From: Actinomycetota bacterium
GTDB lineage: Bacteria > Actinomycetota > Actinomycetes > Nanopelagicales > Nanopelagicaceae
Assembly (NCBI GenBank): GCA_009698295.1
Contig: WLQO01000046.1
Location: 1-8,504, forward strand
Reading direction: 5' to 3'
Length of the DNA: 8,504 nt
A model generated the notes under the pieces. The model made no database searches. It was not told the origin of the DNA and saw nothing but the letters and a program-made list of their open reading frames with translations. The position numbers were made by a program, and so were the translations under genes. Every line of letters starts with the position of its first letter. The stretch's first letter is position 1. Shown in pieces: positions 1 through 6,153 of the stretch.

Positions 1-209
1 GCAAATGCGCGCCCACATGCGACTAACCCGAAGCCACCCAAAACGGTAAAGCCCAGCACACCCATTAACGGTGGAAGTTCGCGATCTTCATGTGTGATTC
101 CCATGATCGCCACCCATGCACCTAGGGATAACACAATCCCGCCTTCTATATATAAAAGGGTGGCCACGATAGAACGCTTACGCGCTTGCTTGGCAGGATT
201 CGTGTTCAT
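1..209 (-). CDS. Small membrane protein of unknown function, 5' part only
   Basis: The reverse strand opens with ATG at 209 and stays open to the window edge, giving 69 residues before truncation. The product starts MNTNPAKQARKRS, a short basic head, followed by a hydrophobic segment at about residues 13-38, a polar turn containing HEDRE (40-44), and a second hydrophobic segment at about 46-66. This is the pattern of a small integral membrane protein with at least two helices and a positively charged cytoplasmic N-terminus. I do not recognise the family. The start is supported by a TANNNT -10 element 7 bases upstream (leaderless layout) and by the absence of a Shine-Dalgarno sequence. The gene diverges from the GGDEF-like gene, with only 18 bases between the two start codons. 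Reality of the gene is likely; function is unknown. Confidence 0.6.
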   Translation of the reverse strand, partial: MNTNPAKQARKRSIVATLLYIEGGIVLSLGAWVAIMGITHEDRELPPLMGVLGFTVLGGFGLVACGRAF

Positions 210-216
210 GAGCGGC

Positions 217-222
217 AGGGTA
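217..222 (-). promoter_or_regulatory. Putative -10 element of the leftward gene, overlapping the rightward gene's ribosome binding site
   Basis: Read on the - strand this is TACCCT, matching the actinobacterial -10 form TANNNT. It ends 7 bases before the ATG at 209, so transcription would begin at or next to the start codon. Read on the + strand the same bases are AGGGTA, whose AGGG (217-220) is a plausible Shine-Dalgarno core 7 bases before the ATG at 228. Both readings are inferences from spacing. Confidence 0.4.
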
Positions 223-227
223 TCAGC

Positions 228-662
228 ATGAACTTTGAGCATGACGGTTTGCACGATTTATTGACGCGATTATCTGCGCCACCACATTATTACGAAACTT
301 TAAGACGTGAAATCTCTTTGGCCAACCGAAACCATATCGATCTCACAGCGATAAGAATGATTCTCGAATCTGATTCACCAATTTATGAAGCAACCTTAAT
401 CTCTTTTGCAGATTTAATGAACAACTCTTTTCGTTACGAGGATGTCAAAGCAAGGTTAGGAGAGCATGAATTCGGAATCCTTATCCATGGAGATGAAGTT
501 TTGGCGACTCAGTTGATAAGGCGGTTCGTTGCGCGTTGGGCGATTGAGGGAAATCCAGATTCGGTCATTTTGTACGCCTCTGCAAAGTTTTCACAGGGGG
601 AAGCAGCTCTTACCTTTATCAATCGATTGGATGATGAAGCCCTTTCACAGAGCGATTTCTAA
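228..662 (+). CDS. Degenerate GGDEF-domain protein, possible c-di-GMP receptor
   Basis: A 144-residue protein that I read as a single shortened GGDEF domain. Residues 24-46 resemble the opening helix and strand of the fold, and residues 69-86 match its most conserved stretch. The signature GG[DE]EF is GEHEF (78-82), so the second Gly and the metal-binding acidic residue are lost (H80). The FKxxND...GH segment that binds guanine is missing or shortened. Diguanylate cyclase activity is therefore unlikely. R69-x-x-D72 lies exactly five residues before the signature, the known position of the c-di-GMP inhibitory site. There is no membrane segment or sensor domain. The ATG at 228 is preferred over a TTG at 186 because AGGG precedes it at good spacing and the upstream residues add nothing domain-like. 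It stands 95 bases before cpaF. A regulatory link to the pilus is inference. Confidence 0.65.
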   Translation: MNFEHDGLHDLLTRLSAPPHYYETLRREISLANRNHIDLTAIRMILESDSPIYEATLISFADLMNNSFRYEDVKARLGEHEFGILIHGDEVLATQLIRRFVARWAIEGNPDSVILYASAKFSQGEAALTFINRLDDEALSQSDF

Positions 663-745
663 AGGTATGGCTACTAACCGTTAACCTAAATTGAGAACTA
701 TCCACATATAGAAGAGCTCTTCCAACAAAACTTTAGCGTTGCACC

Positions 746-751
746 TACCTT
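746..751 (+). promoter_or_regulatory. Putative -10 element for a leaderless cpaF transcript
   Basis: TACCTT matches TANNNT and ends 6 bases before the cpaF ATG at 758. No Shine-Dalgarno sequence precedes that ATG, which fits a leaderless message. No convincing -35 box was found. If real, the Tad cluster has its own promoter, separate from the GGDEF-like gene. Confidence 0.4.
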
Positions 752-757
752 CGCGCC

Positions 758-1792
758 ATGGAGCTAGACGTCGCCTTTGGACCTATTGCAGATCTAATCG
801 CTGATCCGACGATAGAAGAGATTTGGATAAATTCTCCACAACGAATATTTGTCGCGCGCGCAGGAAAGAGCGAATTAACGAATCTCGTTTTAACCTCGGC
901 GCAGGTTAGAGAGTTAGTAGACCGCACACTTATTTGGAGCGGTCGGCGCCTTGATCTCTCGCATCCATTTGTAGATGCTCGACTTCCCGATGGAAGTCGT
1001 CTGCACGTTGCAATCCCGGAAATAACCTCACAACACTGGGCAGTAAATATCCGTAAACATTTGCTTCGCCATCTAACTATTAGCGATTTGGCTGATCGTG
1101 GCTCAATGAATCTAGATATTGCACAAACCCTTGTTAACTCTGTAAAAGCGGGGTTAAACATTCTCGTAAGTGGAGGTACACAATCAGGGAAAACAACCTT
1201 ACTTAACGCCCTTGTAACGGCAACGCCAATTCACGAAAGAGTTATCACGATTGAAGAAGTATTTGAACTGCGACCAACTCTTCCAGATTTAGTCGCCTTG
1301 CAAACTAGAAGCGAAAACCTGCAAGGAGAAGGTGGAATACCTTTAAGAAGGTTGATAAAGGAGGCGCTAAGAATGCGTCCATCTCGAATTGTTGTCGGTG
1401 AAGTGCGAGAAGCAGAAGCCCTCGACCTATTGATCGCACTTAACTCTGGTCTTCCAGGCATGGGAACTTTGCATGCAAATTCTGCAAAAGATGCAATTAC
1501 TAAGTTACAGACTCTGCCTTTGCTCGCTGGCGAAAATATTTCGCATAAATTTATTGCACCAACTGTAGCGGCCGCCTTGGATCTAGTTGTTCATGTCTCA
1601 CTGAGCGCAGATGGAACTCGCCGAGTCAAAGAGGTGGCATCCGTCACTGGAAGATTTGAAAATGATCGCGCAGAAATTGAAATGCTGTGGCGATGGAATG
1701 GCGCTGAATACGAACGTGGCATTGGCGCTATAGGAAACGAAGAAAAGTTTTCAGCAGCCGGAATTCCATTGGAAAATTGGTGGAAGCGCTAG
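758..1792 (+). CDS. cpaF: Tad/Flp pilus assembly ATPase, CpaF/TadA family
   Basis: Cytoplasmic hexameric secretion ATPase of the type II/IV family, expected to power Tad pilus assembly through TadB and TadC. In the 344 residues, an N-terminal domain (about 1-105) contains EEIWINSP and LPDGSRLHV, typical of CpaF. The P-loop GGTQSGKT is at 139-146. The acidic Asp-box-like segment RVITIEEVFEL spans 161-171. The segment RRLIKEALRMRPSRIVVGEVR (197-217) holds the Walker B region, and GTLHANS (236-242) is the His box. The P-loop has Gln where most relatives have a second Gly (GGTGSGKT), still within GxxxxGKT. The length suits the short actinobacterial form. The ATG at 758 has no Shine-Dalgarno sequence but has a -10 candidate 6 bases ahead. 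The stop codon overlaps the tadB start by one base. The family assignment is firm; the pilus role follows from the neighbours. Confidence 0.93.
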   Translation: MELDVAFGPIADLIADPTIEEIWINSPQRIFVARAGKSELTNLVLTSAQVRELVDRTLIWSGRRLDLSHPFVDARLPDGSRLHVAIPEITSQHWAVNIRKHLLRHLTISDLADRGSMNLDIAQTLVNSVKAGLNILVSGGTQSGKTTLLNALVTATPIHERVITIEEVFELRPTLPDLVALQTRSENLQGEGGIPLRRLIKEALRMRPSRIVVGEVREAEALDLLIALNSGLPGMGTLHANSAKDAITKLQTLPLLAGENISHKFIAPTVAAALDLVVHVSLSADGTRRVKEVASVTGRFENDRAEIEMLWRWNGAEYERGIGAIGNEEKFSAAGIPLENWWKR

Positions 1793-2526
1793 TGGGATTA
1801 ATTAGATGGAAGTCGACCAATTTGTATTTAAGAGCCTTCATCTTCGGCATATTTTTGGCGCTCTTTGTCTTTGCTATAACCTCATCACCAGTAATCGCAT
1901 TGACCTTTATGTCTTTAAGTACAGCTATATCAATAGTCATTTCAAAGCGGACAGATAACAAGAGATTCGAAGCGATGAATTCGGCTTGGCCGGAAGTAAT
2001 TGATCATTTGATAACTGGTATTCAATCTGGACTTTCAATTAATGAATCGCTTGCAGGTTTGGCCAATCGAGGTCCTGTAATACTCCAACCAATATTTCAT
2101 GACTTTGCAACATCTATGTTGAAGAGTGGAGATTTCAACGGTGCCTTGCTGAAGCTAAAGAAGGATTGTGGGCAGCCAGGAAGCGACCAGATTTTTGAGT
2201 CAATATCTATCTCTAAAACTCTGGGCGGATCTGAGTTACTCACGATATTAAGGACGGTTGGAACTTTTCTACGACAAGATCTTGCACTACGACGTGAAAT
2301 TGAAGTAAAACATGGATGGATAAAGAACTCAGCTCATTTATCGGCAGCAGCTCCCTGGGTTCTTTTACTTTTGCTATCTACTCAACCAGCGACTGCACGC
2401 GCTTTCTCAACAAGTTCTGGTGCGCTCGTACTTATATTTGGAGTAGCGATGACTGCAATTGCGTATATCTGGATGGCTAAATTAGGAGAGCTTCCCGGAC
2501 TTCCAAGAGTATTTGGTGAGCGATGA
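1792..2526 (+). CDS. tadB: Tad pilus inner-membrane platform protein TadB (type II secretion F domain)
   Basis: A 244-residue membrane protein with two N-terminal hydrophobic segments (about 13-30 and 33-50), a cytoplasmic type II secretion F domain (about 65-180) and two C-terminal hydrophobic segments (about 184-197 and 208-228). The F domain carries the characteristic WPEVIDHLITGIQSGLSINE (66-85). TadB and TadC form the membrane platform on which the CpaF ATPase acts. The chosen start is GTG at 1792, inside the TAGTG stop/start overlap with cpaF, with GGAAG at 1782-1786 as a ribosome site. The same overlap is used again at 3619-3623 in this cluster. In-frame GTG at 1780 or TTG at 1777 would add 4 or 5 residues and cannot be excluded. 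The 3' end overlaps tadC by ATGA, suggesting translational coupling. Confidence 0.87.
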   Translation: MGLIRWKSTNLYLRAFIFGIFLALFVFAITSSPVIALTFMSLSTAISIVISKRTDNKRFEAMNSAWPEVIDHLITGIQSGLSINESLAGLANRGPVILQPIFHDFATSMLKSGDFNGALLKLKKDCGQPGSDQIFESISISKTLGGSELLTILRTVGTFLRQDLALRREIEVKHGWIKNSAHLSAAAPWVLLLLLSTQPATARAFSTSSGALVLIFGVAMTAIAYIWMAKLGELPGLPRVFGER

Positions 2527-3320
2527 AAGCTTCGATCTTAATTCCGATTTTATTCGCAGGTTCAGGTGCGATTTGGATTAGTTTTGGTGCCAATCCGAAA
2601 TTAGAATTTTCAAAAAGGATTGCAAAATCTAAGGATCGAACAAGTACCGCAAACAAACTTTTGGAAATTGGTAAGGACAACCCAAAAGACTTTGAAATTT
2701 ACAGGTCAAGGCAAATCCTGCTCTCTGCGCTAATCGGATTCGCGGCGTTACTCCTTCCGGTATTTCTCGGAAAACCACCTGCAATCGGTCTTCTATTTGC
2801 AATATTTGCAGCGAGTCTTACTTTTGTAGCAATAGATCAAGATTTAAGTAAGAGAGTCAAGAAGCAGAGGATCATGATTGATGCCGAGTTTCCCGCCGTA
2901 ATTGAAATGTATTCACTTGCGCTCTCGGCTGGTGAGACGCCCCTAGTAGCGATGGAGCGAATTGCAACGAGTGCAAACGGCACATTGGCAAAAGAATTTA
3001 TGCGAGTTGTCGAACAGGTAAGAAATGGAAAAGCTTTTCATCTTGCTTTAGATGAAATGGGACGCGGCCTCGATTCACTTTTGATTCGTAGATTTGTTGA
3101 TTCACTAATTATTGCGACTTTACGTGGCGCGCCTCTAACCGAGGTATTACAAAGACATGCGCAAGAAGCCAGAGAAGCGCAAAGAAATCGTGTTATGGGT
3201 GCGGCAGCAAAGGCAGAAATCTCAATGATGGTGCCGGTTGTATTCCTGATACTTCCTATCTCAATACTTTTTGCACTCTGGCCATCACTAGCAAATCTCA
3301 ATTTAATCTCAGGCGTATAA
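2523..3320 (+). CDS. tadC: Tad pilus inner-membrane platform protein TadC (type II secretion F domain)
   Basis: Second F-domain membrane protein of the cluster, 265 residues. Hydrophobic segments lie at about 5-22, 64-82, 87-105 and 234-255. The F domain begins near 120 with AEFPAVIEMYSLALSAGETP and includes the LRGAPLTEVLQRHAQEARE helix (200-218). This region lies between the third and fourth membrane segments, as expected for TadC. It should pair with TadB as the assembly platform. The ATG at 2523 lies within the ATGA overlap with tadB, so the start is well fixed. After this gene the tight coupling breaks: 49 bases separate it from the pilin-like gene. TadB and TadC are told apart here by gene order and general layout rather than by a diagnostic residue. 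Confidence 0.87.
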   Translation: MKASILIPILFAGSGAIWISFGANPKLEFSKRIAKSKDRTSTANKLLEIGKDNPKDFEIYRSRQILLSALIGFAALLLPVFLGKPPAIGLLFAIFAASLTFVAIDQDLSKRVKKQRIMIDAEFPAVIEMYSLALSAGETPLVAMERIATSANGTLAKEFMRVVEQVRNGKAFHLALDEMGRGLDSLLIRRFVDSLIIATLRGAPLTEVLQRHAQEAREAQRNRVMGAAAKAEISMMVPVVFLILPISILFALWPSLANLNLISGV

Positions 3321-3326
3321 GCCCAA

Positions 3327-3341
3327 TCCATAAATAATGGA
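3327..3341. repeat. Small inverted repeat in the tadC to pilin gap
   Basis: TCCAT (3327-3331) and ATGGA (3337-3341) are perfect complements around a 5-base AAATA loop, in the only sizeable gap inside the Tad cluster. The stem is short and has no T tract, so it is not an intrinsic terminator. It could serve in message processing or be chance. Confidence 0.2.
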
Positions 3342-3369
3342 ATGGTAAATAAGAAGAAAGTAGGCAGAA

Positions 3370-3621
3370 ATGAAGTCGGTCGTTTTACAAATTAGTATGA
3401 AAGCGCAAGATGAATTTCTGAAGTTTCATCAGCGGCTACAACAAGATGCGCGATTAAAGAAGTTAAATCAAACGTTAGCTTCTGAACGTGGCGATGTGCC
3501 GGGTTGGGTATTGGTGGTCTTGATGACCACCGGGCTGGTAACCGCAATTTGGACGATAGCGGCACCTCGTCTGACGAGTATTTTAAAAAACTCTCTAGAT
3601 GCAATGAATGGAATTAGATAG
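3370..3621 (+). CDS. Flp-like pilin candidate (GDVPGW type)
   Basis: An 83-residue protein placed where actinobacterial Tad loci carry the Flp pilin, directly after tadC. It has a polar, basic N-terminal part (1-40), then ASERGDVPGW (37-46) and one hydrophobic helix (about 46-64), ending in a short amphipathic tail. Processing after G41 would leave a mature peptide of 42 residues, close to the usual small Flp pilin. Two features are odd: the leader is long, and the +5 position, Glu in classical Flp pilins, is Trp, with Asp at +1. ATG at 3370 follows an in-frame stop at 3361; ATG at 3397 is an alternative and would shorten the leader to 32 residues. The stop overlaps the next gene's GTG by one base. 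The pilin role is inferred from position, size and the Gly-plus-helix layout; it could instead be a minor assembly protein. Confidence 0.65.
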   Translation: MKSVVLQISMKAQDEFLKFHQRLQQDARLKKLNQTLASERGDVPGWVLVVLMTTGLVTAIWTIAAPRLTSILKNSLDAMNGIR

Positions 3622-3974
3622 TGTTTCGAAGATTTCTTCGCGATGAGTCTGGAAACATTGAAAGTGCAATGGTTCTGATTCCGTTGCTCTTTCTCTTCCT
3701 ATGTAACATCCAAATAGTAAGCGCAATTTTTATCAGAAATTCTGATCAGAGCGAAGTCCAAAGCCTGGCATCTTCGCGGGCAATTTCTGGTAGCTACGCG
3801 GAAAGAGATGCGATTGTAAATATTCCATCGCGTAATCCATTTGAAGATCAACAGATACTAGTTGTTTCAAAGCGTCGCGATATTCCGCTATTAATCCCAG
3901 GATTAAGCAAGGTGCTAGGAGGAAAGTTGCAGAGCGATGTGACGGGAGTTGCGGTAATCGAGACGCGGCCATGA
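3621..3974 (+). CDS. TadE-like pseudopilin, variant processing site
   Basis: A 117-residue protein with a short basic leader, MFRRFLRDESG (1-11), a single hydrophobic helix (about 15-38) and a polar C-terminal domain that should lie outside the membrane. Like TadE proteins it has an acidic pair before Gly (DESG), then a Glu and a helix Pro. E14 and P21 are seven residues apart, exactly as in the TadE gene that follows. However, the Glu falls only three residues after the Gly instead of five. The GTG start at 3621 lies inside TAGTG, one base overlapping the previous stop. The 3' end overlaps the next gene by ATGA. Family membership is moderately supported; the function as a minor pilin or assembly component is inferred from the neighbours. 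Confidence 0.7.
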   Translation: MFRRFLRDESGNIESAMVLIPLLFLFLCNIQIVSAIFIRNSDQSEVQSLASSRAISGSYAERDAIVNIPSRNPFEDQQILVVSKRRDIPLLIPGLSKVLGGKLQSDVTGVAVIETRP

Positions 3975-4375
3975 CCTCCTTTATAAAGAATGAAGACGGA
4001 AGCGCCAGCGTTGAATTCGTAGCTCTTGCACTTCCACTGTTTATTCCTCTCATAATATTTTTGCAACAATTTGCCGGCGTCAGCGCAGAAGAAGAATTTG
4101 CCCGCACCCTGGCGCGCGAAGGAGCTCGCGCGTATGTTTCAACTTCCAGTAGCGAGAGCGCAGAAGAGATGATGAATAAAGTAATTATGGTTGCTGGTGA
4201 GAAGTTGGGCCTTACTGCAGAGCAATTTGGTCGAATGGCGATTGGTCTACAGTGCAGTAGCTCACCTTGTCATTCGCCCAATGGAAAGGTGCAAGTAACT
4301 ATTCACTTCAGCGCAACCGCCAATTCTCGAGCGGTTACTGCATCTTCGCAAGAATATTTTTCTCCATGGAGTTAA
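3971..4375 (+). CDS. tadE: TadE-family pseudopilin
   Basis: A 134-residue protein with the clearest TadE signature in the cluster: leader MTSFIKNEDG (1-10), then SASVEFVALALPLF (11-24). The Gly is at -1, Glu at +5 (E15) and Phe at +6, followed by the Pro-containing hydrophobic helix (about 15-36). The region beyond the membrane has the Arg/Glu-rich stretch EEEFARTLAREGARAY (40-55), common in TadE proteins, and two cysteines, C95 and C100, that could form a small disulfide loop outside the cell. It is a likely substrate of a prepilin peptidase that is not encoded in this window. The ATG at 3971 lies in an ATGA overlap with the gene before it. The last 10 bases overlap the TadG-like gene. Confidence 0.82.
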   Translation: MTSFIKNEDGSASVEFVALALPLFIPLIIFLQQFAGVSAEEEFARTLAREGARAYVSTSSSESAEEMMNKVIMVAGEKLGLTAEQFGRMAIGLQCSSSPCHSPNGKVQVTIHFSATANSRAVTASSQEYFSPWS

Positions 4376-4911
4376 GAATTCGAGTCATCAAAGATGAACG
4401 AGGTTCGATCTCATTATTGGTTCTTACTTTTTTCTTAATAACTGTAGTTACCACCTTAGTTATTACTGATATAGCGGCAGTTACTATTGCCAAACGTTCA
4501 CTTACTCAAGCGACGGAGGCTGCTGCTCAGCGTGGAGTGAGAAATCTAAATCGTGAGGCTTACTATTCAGGTGAGTTTGACATAAGCACCATGGTTGAAA
4601 ATCTAGTTGGTGCAGGTCCAAAAGATCCAGGCATCCCAATAGATTGCGCGAAAGCGTTAGGTGATTCGCAGGGTGCTTTGGCTGATTGGGCTGGTGGTCC
4701 AAGATCTTTAAGAAGAGTTGAATTAAGCGAAGTCTCGATAAGTAGTATCCAATGCGATGGATTTGGTATTCAACTGATAACCGTTGCTAGCGCACAGTTA
4801 CCGATAGTTATTCCACTCTTGAAGATTGAAAAAGTTGTCGTGACTGCGCGGGTTTCAACAACCAATACGCGAAGATCTGGATTTTCTCCCTTCGGTATAA
4901 GGGTTTTCTAG
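4366..4911 (+). CDS. TadG-like Flp pilus-assembly protein
   Basis: A 181-residue protein with a short leader, MELRIRVIKDERG (1-13), one hydrophobic helix (about 16-40) and then AKRSLTQATEAAAQRGVR (42-59). That stretch is the Arg- and Ala-rich motif following the membrane helix in TadG/Tad-type proteins. The remaining 120 residues should lie outside the membrane and contain two cysteines, C94 and C130. It lacks the large von Willebrand A domain of long TadG proteins and so is the short form found in actinobacterial Tad loci. The reading frame is open upstream to 4267, but ATG at 4366 is chosen because it places the leader next to the helix and gives a 10-base overlap with tadE. No Shine-Dalgarno sequence is evident, so coupling to tadE is likely. 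It is the last gene of the Tad cluster, 20 bases before prfB. Confidence 0.75.
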   Translation: MELRIRVIKDERGSISLLVLTFFLITVVTTLVITDIAAVTIAKRSLTQATEAAAQRGVRNLNREAYYSGEFDISTMVENLVGAGPKDPGIPIDCAKALGDSQGALADWAGGPRSLRRVELSEVSISSIQCDGFGIQLITVASAQLPIVIPLLKIEKVVVTARVSTTNTRRSGFSPFGIRVF

Positions 4912-4918
4912 TACTCGC

Positions 4919-4924
4919 TATCCT
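4919..4924 (+). promoter_or_regulatory. Putative -10 element for a leaderless prfB transcript
   Basis: TATCCT matches TANNNT and ends 7 bases before the prfB ATG, just after the TadG-like stop codon. No Shine-Dalgarno sequence precedes the ATG. This would separate prfB expression from the Tad cluster despite the 20-base gap. No clear -35 box was seen. Confidence 0.4.
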
Positions 4925-4931
4925 TACCCTT

Positions 4932-6035
4932 ATGGCCCGTGAATACGATCTCGAGATTGCTGCGATCAGCGCAACTCTTGTATCTATAGAAAAGGTCTTG
5001 GATCTGCCAAAGCTTGAGGCAGAGGCGGTTGAACTTGAAGCGGCGGCAGGGGTTCCGAATTTATGGGATGACCCGGAGGTTGCGCAGAAAGTTACGAGCA
5101 AATTATCGCGGGTGCAGAGCACGATTGCACGGTTAAAAGGTTTGCGCAGACGCGTTGAAGATTTGCCGATTTTATTTGAATTGGCTGGTTCAGAACCTGA
5201 TGGATCGGCGCTTTCGGATGCTGAAGGTGAATTAGATTCAGTTGTTAAAGCAATTAGCGAACTTGAAGTTACGACTTTATTAAATGGTGAATATGACGAC
5301 CGCGATGCTTTGATAACAATTCGCTCTGAAGCAGGTGGCGTTGAAGCCGCTGATTGGGCAGAAATGTTGATGCGTATGTACCTGCGTTACTGCGAACGCC
5401 ATGAATTTAAAGTTGATGTGCTGGAAACTTCTTATGCTGAAGAAGCGGGAATTAAATCAACGACATTTAGAGTTAGCGCACCATATGCATATGGAACTAT
5501 TTCGGTAGAACAAGGCACGCATCGTTTGGTACGTATTTCTCCTTTTGATTCGCAATCACGTCGCCACACATCATTTGCTGGAGTTGAAGTTGTGCCAGTT
5601 GTGGAACAGAGCGATCACATTGAAATTGATGAGAAGGAAATTCGCGTTGATGTTTATCGCTCATCAGGTCCTGGGGGACAAGGCGTTAATACAACTGACT
5701 CTGCCGTGCGCTTGACGCATATTCCAACTGGGATTGTTGTTTCATGTCAGAACGAACGTTCGCAGATTCAAAATAAGGCAACTGCAATGGCTGTGTTGCA
5801 ATCAAAGTTATTAGAACGGCGTCGCCAAGAAGAACAAGCCAAGATCAATGCTTTAAAGGGCGATAATTCTGGATCTTGGGGTAATCAGATGCGCTCTTAT
5901 GTTTTGGCTCCGTATCAAATGGTTAAGGATCTGCGAAATAACCACGAAACTGGAAATACTTCAGCGGTATTAAATGGCGAAATCGATGATTTCATCGAAG
6001 CAGGAATTCGCTGGCGCCGTTCCAGCGCTCAATAA
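4932..6035 (+). CDS. prfB: Peptide chain release factor 2
   Basis: Class I release factor that reads UGA and UAA in the ribosomal A site and triggers hydrolysis of peptidyl-tRNA. The 367-residue product has an N-terminal helical domain (about 1-110), the central part starting at LLNGEYDDRDALITIRSEAG (116-135), the stop-codon-reading SPF tripeptide (203-205) that marks RF2 rather than RF1, and the catalytic GGQ loop in SSGPGGQGVNTTDSAVR (244-260). Length and motif positions match full-length RF2. The N-terminal coding sequence is uninterrupted, so the autoregulatory +1 frameshift of E. coli prfB is absent here. ATG at 4932 gives the expected N-terminus. It heads the prfB-ftsE-ftsX-smpB-ssrA run, a common arrangement in Actinobacteria. 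Confidence 0.97.
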   Translation: MAREYDLEIAAISATLVSIEKVLDLPKLEAEAVELEAAAGVPNLWDDPEVAQKVTSKLSRVQSTIARLKGLRRRVEDLPILFELAGSEPDGSALSDAEGELDSVVKAISELEVTTLLNGEYDDRDALITIRSEAGGVEAADWAEMLMRMYLRYCERHEFKVDVLETSYAEEAGIKSTTFRVSAPYAYGTISVEQGTHRLVRISPFDSQSRRHTSFAGVEVVPVVEQSDHIEIDEKEIRVDVYRSSGPGGQGVNTTDSAVRLTHIPTGIVVSCQNERSQIQNKATAMAVLQSKLLERRRQEEQAKINALKGDNSGSWGNQMRSYVLAPYQMVKDLRNNHETGNTSAVLNGEIDDFIEAGIRWRRSSAQ

Positions 6036-6135
6036 TTTATTTATTTAAAGTAATTTTTCTCACCATTCCTGAGAATTCACAAGGGATTTGCGCCTGAGAC
6101 CCACCGATATCAAGCGTTTTTGGCTGATCTATACC

Positions 6136-6141
6136 TAAACT
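6136..6141 (+). promoter_or_regulatory. Possible -10 element for ftsE
   Basis: TAAACT fits TANNNT within the 163-base gap between prfB and ftsE. Transcription from it would start near 6148 and leave a leader of about 50 bases that carries the inverted repeat at 6154-6176 and the ribosome site at 6188. No -35 match was found, so support is weak. Confidence 0.28.
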
Positions 6142-6153
6142 AGGACTCAGTAC

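Noticed and set aside
140..160. TATATATAAAA stretch as a promoter for the GGDEF-like gene
   Set aside because: It lies inside the coding region of the leftward gene, lacks a -35 partner, and is simply an AT-rich codon run as far as can be judged.
186..227. Upstream extension of the GGDEF-like gene from TTG at 186
   Set aside because: It would overlap the divergent gene, uses a weak start codon, and adds 14 residues with no domain match; ATG at 228 has an AGGG at good spacing.
691..739. Consensus-like promoter before cpaF using TTGAGA (691) or TAGCGT (734)
   Set aside because: TTGAGA has no -10 box at 16-18 bases, and TAGCGT has no -35 box; TACCTT at 746 has better spacing to the ATG.
745..1161. 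Reverse-strand open frame of 138 codons opposite cpaF
   Set aside because: Shadow of the cpaF coding sequence; Arg/Ser-rich with no recognisable motif.
4267..4365. Longer N-terminus for the TadG-like protein
   Set aside because: The extra 33 residues lie wholly inside tadE in another frame and would push the ERG-helix leader far from the N-terminus.
5000..5080. Programmed +1 frameshift in prfB
   Set aside because: The reading frame is continuous through the region where E. coli has CUUUGA; no internal stop is present.
6057..6075. Inverted repeat TTCTCA...TGAGAA after prfB as a terminator
   Set aside because: Six pairs, mostly A/T-rich, with the T run before rather than after the stem; no T tract on the exit side in either direction.
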